Source: Planctomycetaceae bacterium (lineage in GTDB: Bacteria > Planctomycetota > Planctomycetia > Pirellulales > JAEUIK01). Taken from it: a DNA stretch of 8,556 nt. The stretch covers positions 1 to 8,556 of the forward strand of contig JAEUIK010000604.1 in the NCBI GenBank assembly GCA_016793185.1, given 5' to 3'. A program made the position numbers and the translations under genes. Positions 5,974-8,556 of the stretch are shown in pieces; the first letter of the stretch is position 1, and each line of letters opens with the position of its first letter. The notes under the pieces were generated by a model, which searched no databases, was not told where the DNA came from, and saw only the letters and a program-made list of their open reading frames with translations.

Positions 5974-5992
5974 GCCCAGGTCTCACCTGGGC
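5974..5992. repeat. Third hairpin in the asd-truA spacer
   Basis: GCCCAGGT (5974-5981) pairs perfectly with ACCTGGGC (5985-5992) around the 3-nt loop CTC. Its geometry is that of units A and B (7-8-bp stem, 3-nt loop) but the sequence differs. It lies about 40 nt beyond the asd stop, so a termination or transcript-end-protection role is possible. No T-run follows. Confidence 0.6.
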
Positions 5993-6031
5993 GTGGCAGC
6001 CTGCGGGAGGCCAATACGTTCCGAGAGCTTC

Positions 6032-7051
6032 CTACCGGGCCGCGGCCGCGGCTTGCGCGACCAGCAGCTCGGCGATCTGCACCGCGTTGGTGGCGGCTCC
6101 CTTGCGGAGGTTGTCGCTCACGCACCAGAAGGCGATGCCCGTCGGGCTCGAGAGGTCCTCGCGAATGCGACCGATGAACACCTCGTGCCGGCCATCGCAG
6201 CCGAGCGGCATGGGGTACTTCTTGGCGGCCAGGTCGTCCTCGACAATGATGCCCGGCGCCGCCGCGAAGATCTCACGCGCCTCGTCGACCGACAACTTCC
6301 GTTCGGTCTCGACCAGGATGCTCTCGCTGTGGCAGTTGCTGACGGGCACGCGAACGCAGGTCGGGCAAACCTTGATCGTATCGTCGCCGAGGATCTTCCA
6401 GGTCTCGTACACCATCTTCATCTCTTCCGAGGTGTAGCCCTGGTGCTTGGGCGAGCCGATCTGCGGGATCAAATTGAACGCGATTGGATGGGCGAAGGCC
6501 GCGGGTTGGTGCGGCTGGCCGCCGAGCGCGGCGCGGGTCGCCTCTTCCAACTCGCGCGAGCCGGGCAACCCGGCGCCGCTGGTGGCCTGGTAGGTGCTCA
6601 CCACGACGCGCTTGACGCGCGCCGCATCGTGCAGCGGCTTGAGCGCGACGACCATTTGCGTGGTCGAACAGTTCGGACTGGCGATGATCCCCTGGTGCTC
6701 GCGGGCCGCCTCGGGATTGATCTCGGGCACGACCAGCGGAACCTTGGGATCCATCCGCCAATAGCCGCTCTCGTCCACGACCACGGTGCCGCGCTCGACG
6801 GCCCAGGGGACGAAATCGCGGGCTGTCTCGTCCGGGGTGCTGCCGATCGCCAGATCGATGTCCGCGAACGAATCGGGCGTCAGCTCCTCGACCTGAAACG
6901 TCTGTCCTTTGAACGTGATCGGTTTGCCTGCCGAGCGGCGCGAGGCCAGGAACTTGATCTTGGCGAAGGGGAAATTCCGCTCGGCCAAGAGCTCGAGAAT
7001 GATGGTTCCCACGGCGCCCGTCGCGCCGACCACGGCAATCGTATCGAACAA
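6032..7051 (-). CDS. asd: Aspartate-semialdehyde dehydrogenase
   Basis: Asd reduces aspartyl-4-phosphate with NADPH to aspartate semialdehyde, the branch point to lysine/diaminopimelate, threonine and methionine, in the cytoplasm. The 339 residues match the family length. The N-terminal Rossmann motif is VVGATGAVG (7-15). The catalytic cysteine is Cys128 in ASPNCSTTQM. The substrate-site segment TYQATSGAG (153-161) and Arg234 and His241 in RVPVSNCHSES are present. The C-terminus has NLRKGAATNAVQIAELL followed by an Ala-rich tail. The start is TTG at 7051, placed exactly at the family N-terminus (MFDTIAVVGATG) with GAGGAG 7 nt upstream. truA follows after 159 bp. The same pairing of an Asd-family gene (usg) with truA is known in E. 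coli, so the order may reflect an old or repeated association. Confidence 0.97.
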   Translation of the reverse strand: MFDTIAVVGATGAVGTIILELLAERNFPFAKIKFLASRRSAGKPITFKGQTFQVEELTPDSFADIDLAIGSTPDETARDFVPWAVERGTVVVDESGYWRMDPKVPLVVPEINPEAAREHQGIIASPNCSTTQMVVALKPLHDAARVKRVVVSTYQATSGAGLPGSRELEEATRAALGGQPHQPAAFAHPIAFNLIPQIGSPKHQGYTSEEMKMVYETWKILGDDTIKVCPTCVRVPVSNCHSESILVETERKLSVDEAREIFAAAPGIIVEDDLAAKKYPMPLGCDGRHEVFIGRIREDLSSPTGIAFWCVSDNLRKGAATNAVQIAELLVAQAAAAAR

Positions 7052-7058
7052 CGCTCAG

Positions 7059-7064
7059 CTCCTC
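7059..7064 (-). promoter_or_regulatory. Shine-Dalgarno supporting the TTG start of asd
   Basis: GAGGAG on the minus strand lies 7 nt before the TTG at 7051. This is a near-ideal site and the best evidence for TTG initiation in the window. Confidence 0.8.
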
Positions 7065-7126
7065 GTGCGGAAAGGGTCAGGCCGCCGGAAAACGCCCAAA
7101 CTGGGGCCGCTGGCGACCGTCTGGCA

Positions 7127-7156
7127 AGTATACCCGCCGCGCACCAGACACACCAA
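7127..7156 (-). promoter_or_regulatory. Candidate sigma-70-type promoter of asd
   Basis: On the minus strand TTGGTG (7156-7151) is followed after 18 nt by TATACT (7132-7127), which matches 5 of 6 bases of the -10 consensus. This is notable in such GC-rich DNA. It implies a leader of roughly 70 nt and transcription of asd independent of the HTTM gene. Confidence 0.42.
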
Positions 7157-7193
7157 GGGGCCGGCGGGTTCGGCGGCCGAAACCCCGGTTCAG

Positions 7194-7214
7194 GGCCGCC
7201 AGATTGCGGCGGCC
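7194..7214. terminator. Candidate terminator hairpin after the HTTM gene
   Basis: GGCCGCC (7194-7200) pairs with GGCGGCC (7208-7214) around a 7-nt loop, starting 5 nt beyond the HTTM stop on the minus strand. There is no T-run. Its place before the candidate asd promoter suggests a boundary between transcription units. Confidence 0.35.
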
Positions 7215-7219
7215 GGCGA

Positions 7220-8311
7220 CTACGACATCGAAGAGCTGCGCTTCATCCGATCGCGCTGCTGTTGCTGCGCCCGAAACGCGGCGTCGTTTTGCGAGTTGGG
7301 CCGGTCGCCGGAGCGTTCCGGGGGCCGCTCGGATCCCTTCTCAGCGGCCTTTTCGGCGGCCGGCTTGCTGCGCTTCGGGGGCGGGCCCCCGCCCAGCACC
7401 GCGCGGACCACCTTCGGCGAGACAAACGCCAGGTTGCCAAAGAGCATGGCAATGCCAAACGTCATCATCCCCAGGCCAAACGCGATGCCCAGGTGCAGCG
7501 GAACCGCCATCGCCAGCACGATCGGCCGGGTGAGTCGCGGCCAGACGAGCGCGGGGTACGAGATTTCCCACAACACGGTCACGTGCGTCAAGAAGGCGAT
7601 CGTCAGCGGCCAGGCAGCCAGCCAGGTCATGTCGAACGACTGATATTCAAGATTGGCGACCGCACCCCAGAGCGCACTCCCTTCCCACCAGGCGGGCCCC
7701 TGCAGCTTCGAGACGCCGGCAAAGAAGTAGATCACGCACATATGGATCTGGATCAGGCGCAGCGCCAGGTTGGCGCCGACGCTCGGCGGGGCCGGCGGGA
7801 GTTTCACGTCCTCCTTGCGCGCCAGCCGCCACCGGTCGAGCGAGTAGGCCGCGCCGCTGGGACCGACCATCAGGTACATCGCCAGCATCGCGTTGATCTG
7901 ATCGAGACCGAACAAAGCGCCCGTCAGGCGGTGCGTGTACGAGACGGTGATCACGAAGGCCAGCACCGAGACGATCCGGCTGAACAGCCCCAGGGCCAGC
8001 ATGGCAAACACGACCAGCCCGGCAAGGTGCACGACCCAGATCAACGTCGGCGACTGGATGTACCACCAGTAACTCCAGGCGAATCCGCCGCGCTGCGTCA
8101 TCCGCACCGCTGCGGGATCAAGCCAACCGCCGGGCATCAGGAAGTCGTTGATGCCCAGGGTCCAGACCAGGTGGGTGTAGAAGAGCATCGCCCCGGTGCA
8201 GAGCCGAATCGCCCCGAGCGTGGCGGGATCGACCGCGCTGAACCAGAAGCGATTCCAACCGGCCAGGGTCCCCTGGAACAAGTCGCGAATGTAGTTGGTG
8301 AAGAGGTTCAA
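7220..8311 (-). CDS. HTTM-family multi-pass membrane protein (vitamin K carboxylase-like membrane domain)
   Basis: This 363-residue integral membrane protein has about six or seven hydrophobic spans, roughly at 31-51, 88-110, 112-128, 138-150, 184-203, 230-256 and 263-295. HTTM hallmarks are the segment IYFFAGVSKLQGPAWWEGSALW (194-215), the polar residues inside spans (ITVSYTHRLTG, VPLHLGIAFGLG) and the long loop before FFAG. HTTM is the membrane part shared with vitamin K-dependent gamma-carboxylases, but in bacteria its reaction is generally unknown, so no enzyme activity is claimed. The C-terminus (309-363) is a hydrophilic low-complexity tail rich in Lys, Arg, Glu, Pro and Gln. The start is TTG at 8311 with a GGGGAGGGG tract centred about 12 nt upstream. 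The TTG overlaps the TGA of the preceding gene, indicating translational coupling. asd is 168 bp downstream. Confidence 0.85.
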   Translation of the reverse strand: MNLFTNYIRDLFQGTLAGWNRFWFSAVDPATLGAIRLCTGAMLFYTHLVWTLGINDFLMPGGWLDPAAVRMTQRGGFAWSYWWYIQSPTLIWVVHLAGLVVFAMLALGLFSRIVSVLAFVITVSYTHRLTGALFGLDQINAMLAMYLMVGPSGAAYSLDRWRLARKEDVKLPPAPPSVGANLALRLIQIHMCVIYFFAGVSKLQGPAWWEGSALWGAVANLEYQSFDMTWLAAWPLTIAFLTHVTVLWEISYPALVWPRLTRPIVLAMAVPLHLGIAFGLGMMTFGIAMLFGNLAFVSPKVVRAVLGGGPPPKRSKPAAEKAAEKGSERPPERSGDRPNSQNDAAFRAQQQQRDRMKRSSSMS

Positions 8312-8556
8312 CGCCGTGCCCCTCCCCGGTTGCGAATCGGCACGAGCGCGGCCACCGGCGGCGGCTGGGGGGCTGCCTGTTCCGGCTCGACCGACGCTTC
8401 GAAGGACTTCTGGAAACGCTCGCGATAGAGCTGCGGATCGTCGAGGGGCCGTCCGGCGCGAACGTCTTCCGGAAAGGGAATCAGGTGTCGGACGAGGTGA
8501 ATCGTCACGCGCCGCGCGCCATACCGCGCGAGCAGGTGGTCGGCATAGGATTGAGC
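8308..8556 (-). CDS. 3' end of an unidentified gene coupled to the HTTM gene (partial)
   Basis: An open frame enters from the right edge and ends with TGA at 8310-8308, giving 82 visible residues. It starts AQSYADHLLARYGARRVTIH and contains HLIPFPEDVRAGRPLDDPQLYRERF, which reads like the end of an alpha/beta soluble domain, followed by a Pro-, Ala- and Gln-rich linker and a basic end (RNRGGARR). An internal GTG at 8508 could start a 66-residue protein, but the frame stays open and protein-like to the window edge, so a longer gene is more likely. The TGA overlaps the TTG of the HTTM gene by two bases. The tight overlap suggests the two products work together. I do not recognise the family. One speculation is that it supplies, as a separate chain, a soluble domain like the one fused to the membrane part in full gamma-carboxylases. 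Confidence 0.7.
   Translation of the reverse strand, partial: AQSYADHLLARYGARRVTIHLVRHLIPFPEDVRAGRPLDDPQLYRERFQKSFEASVEPEQAAPQPPPVAALVPIRNRGGARR
8319..8327 (-). promoter_or_regulatory. Shine-Dalgarno tract of the HTTM gene, inside the upstream gene
   Basis: GGGGAGGGG on the minus strand lies 7 nt before the TTG at 8311 (core GGAGG 9 nt before it). It is within the last codons of the upstream gene and supports the overlapping TTG start. Confidence 0.55.

Noticed and set aside
5873..5986. Longer truA reading with 38 extra N-terminal residues
   Set aside because: The extra residues are encoded by the hairpin cluster and lack resemblance to TruA; MRTFKLILAYDGT at 5872 is the family start.
5150..8428. 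A 1092-residue open frame on the plus strand opposite truA, asd and the HTTM gene
   Set aside because: The three minus-strand genes share one frame and are GC-rich at third positions, which removes stops from this antisense frame. Its product is compositionally biased (Arg, Gly, His, Asp, Gln), shows no domain, and crosses hairpin spacers. The minus-strand genes are certain.
1..8556. tRNA, rRNA, CRISPR array, transposase, integrase, toxin-antitoxin or defence genes
   Set aside because: I looked for cloverleaf-like segments, regularly spaced repeats and DDE/recombinase motifs and saw none; all long open frames are explained by the listed genes or their shadows.

Overview
The window looks like ordinary chromosomal DNA from a GC-rich bacterium, most likely a planctomycete of the Pirellulales type. 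That placement is an inference. It rests on a soluble Hanks-type kinase, an HTTM-family membrane protein, loosely packed housekeeping genes, three TTG starts backed by Shine-Dalgarno sequences, and spacers filled with short dispersed palindromes. It was not tested by any search.

Layout from left to right. Positions 1-120 hold the 3' end of an unidentified plus-strand gene. It converges on accA (minus, 202-1218), the acetyl-CoA carboxylase alpha subunit. A 284-bp spacer rich in palindromes separates accA from a small serine/threonine kinase gene (minus, 1503-2378). The kinase is divergent from a short-form MDR dehydrogenase (plus, 2595-3563); the spacer between them carries a candidate promoter and a tandem 12-mer. 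The dehydrogenase converges on a run of minus-strand genes, and the convergent spacer contains three diverged copies of a 26-nt repeat.

The minus-strand run, in transcription order, starts with the 3' end of an unidentified gene (8556-8308). Its stop codon overlaps the TTG start of an HTTM-family membrane protein (8311-7220). Next come asd (7051-6032), truA (5872-5066) and a GT4-type glycosyltransferase (4960-3782). Spacers of 105-168 bp contain hairpins, so asd, truA and the glycosyltransferase may or may not share a transcript.

Functionally the window mixes core metabolism (fatty-acid initiation by AccA, the aspartate-family pathway by Asd), tRNA modification (TruA), and accessory genes of unknown substrate (kinase, dehydrogenase, glycosyltransferase, HTTM protein). 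No defence system, CRISPR array, tRNA, rRNA, transposase or phage gene is visible. I found no convincing new multi-gene system. The most interesting signals are the families of short repeats in the spacers, one of which also appears inside truA, the degenerate kinase motifs, and the coupled HTTM gene pair cut by the window edge.
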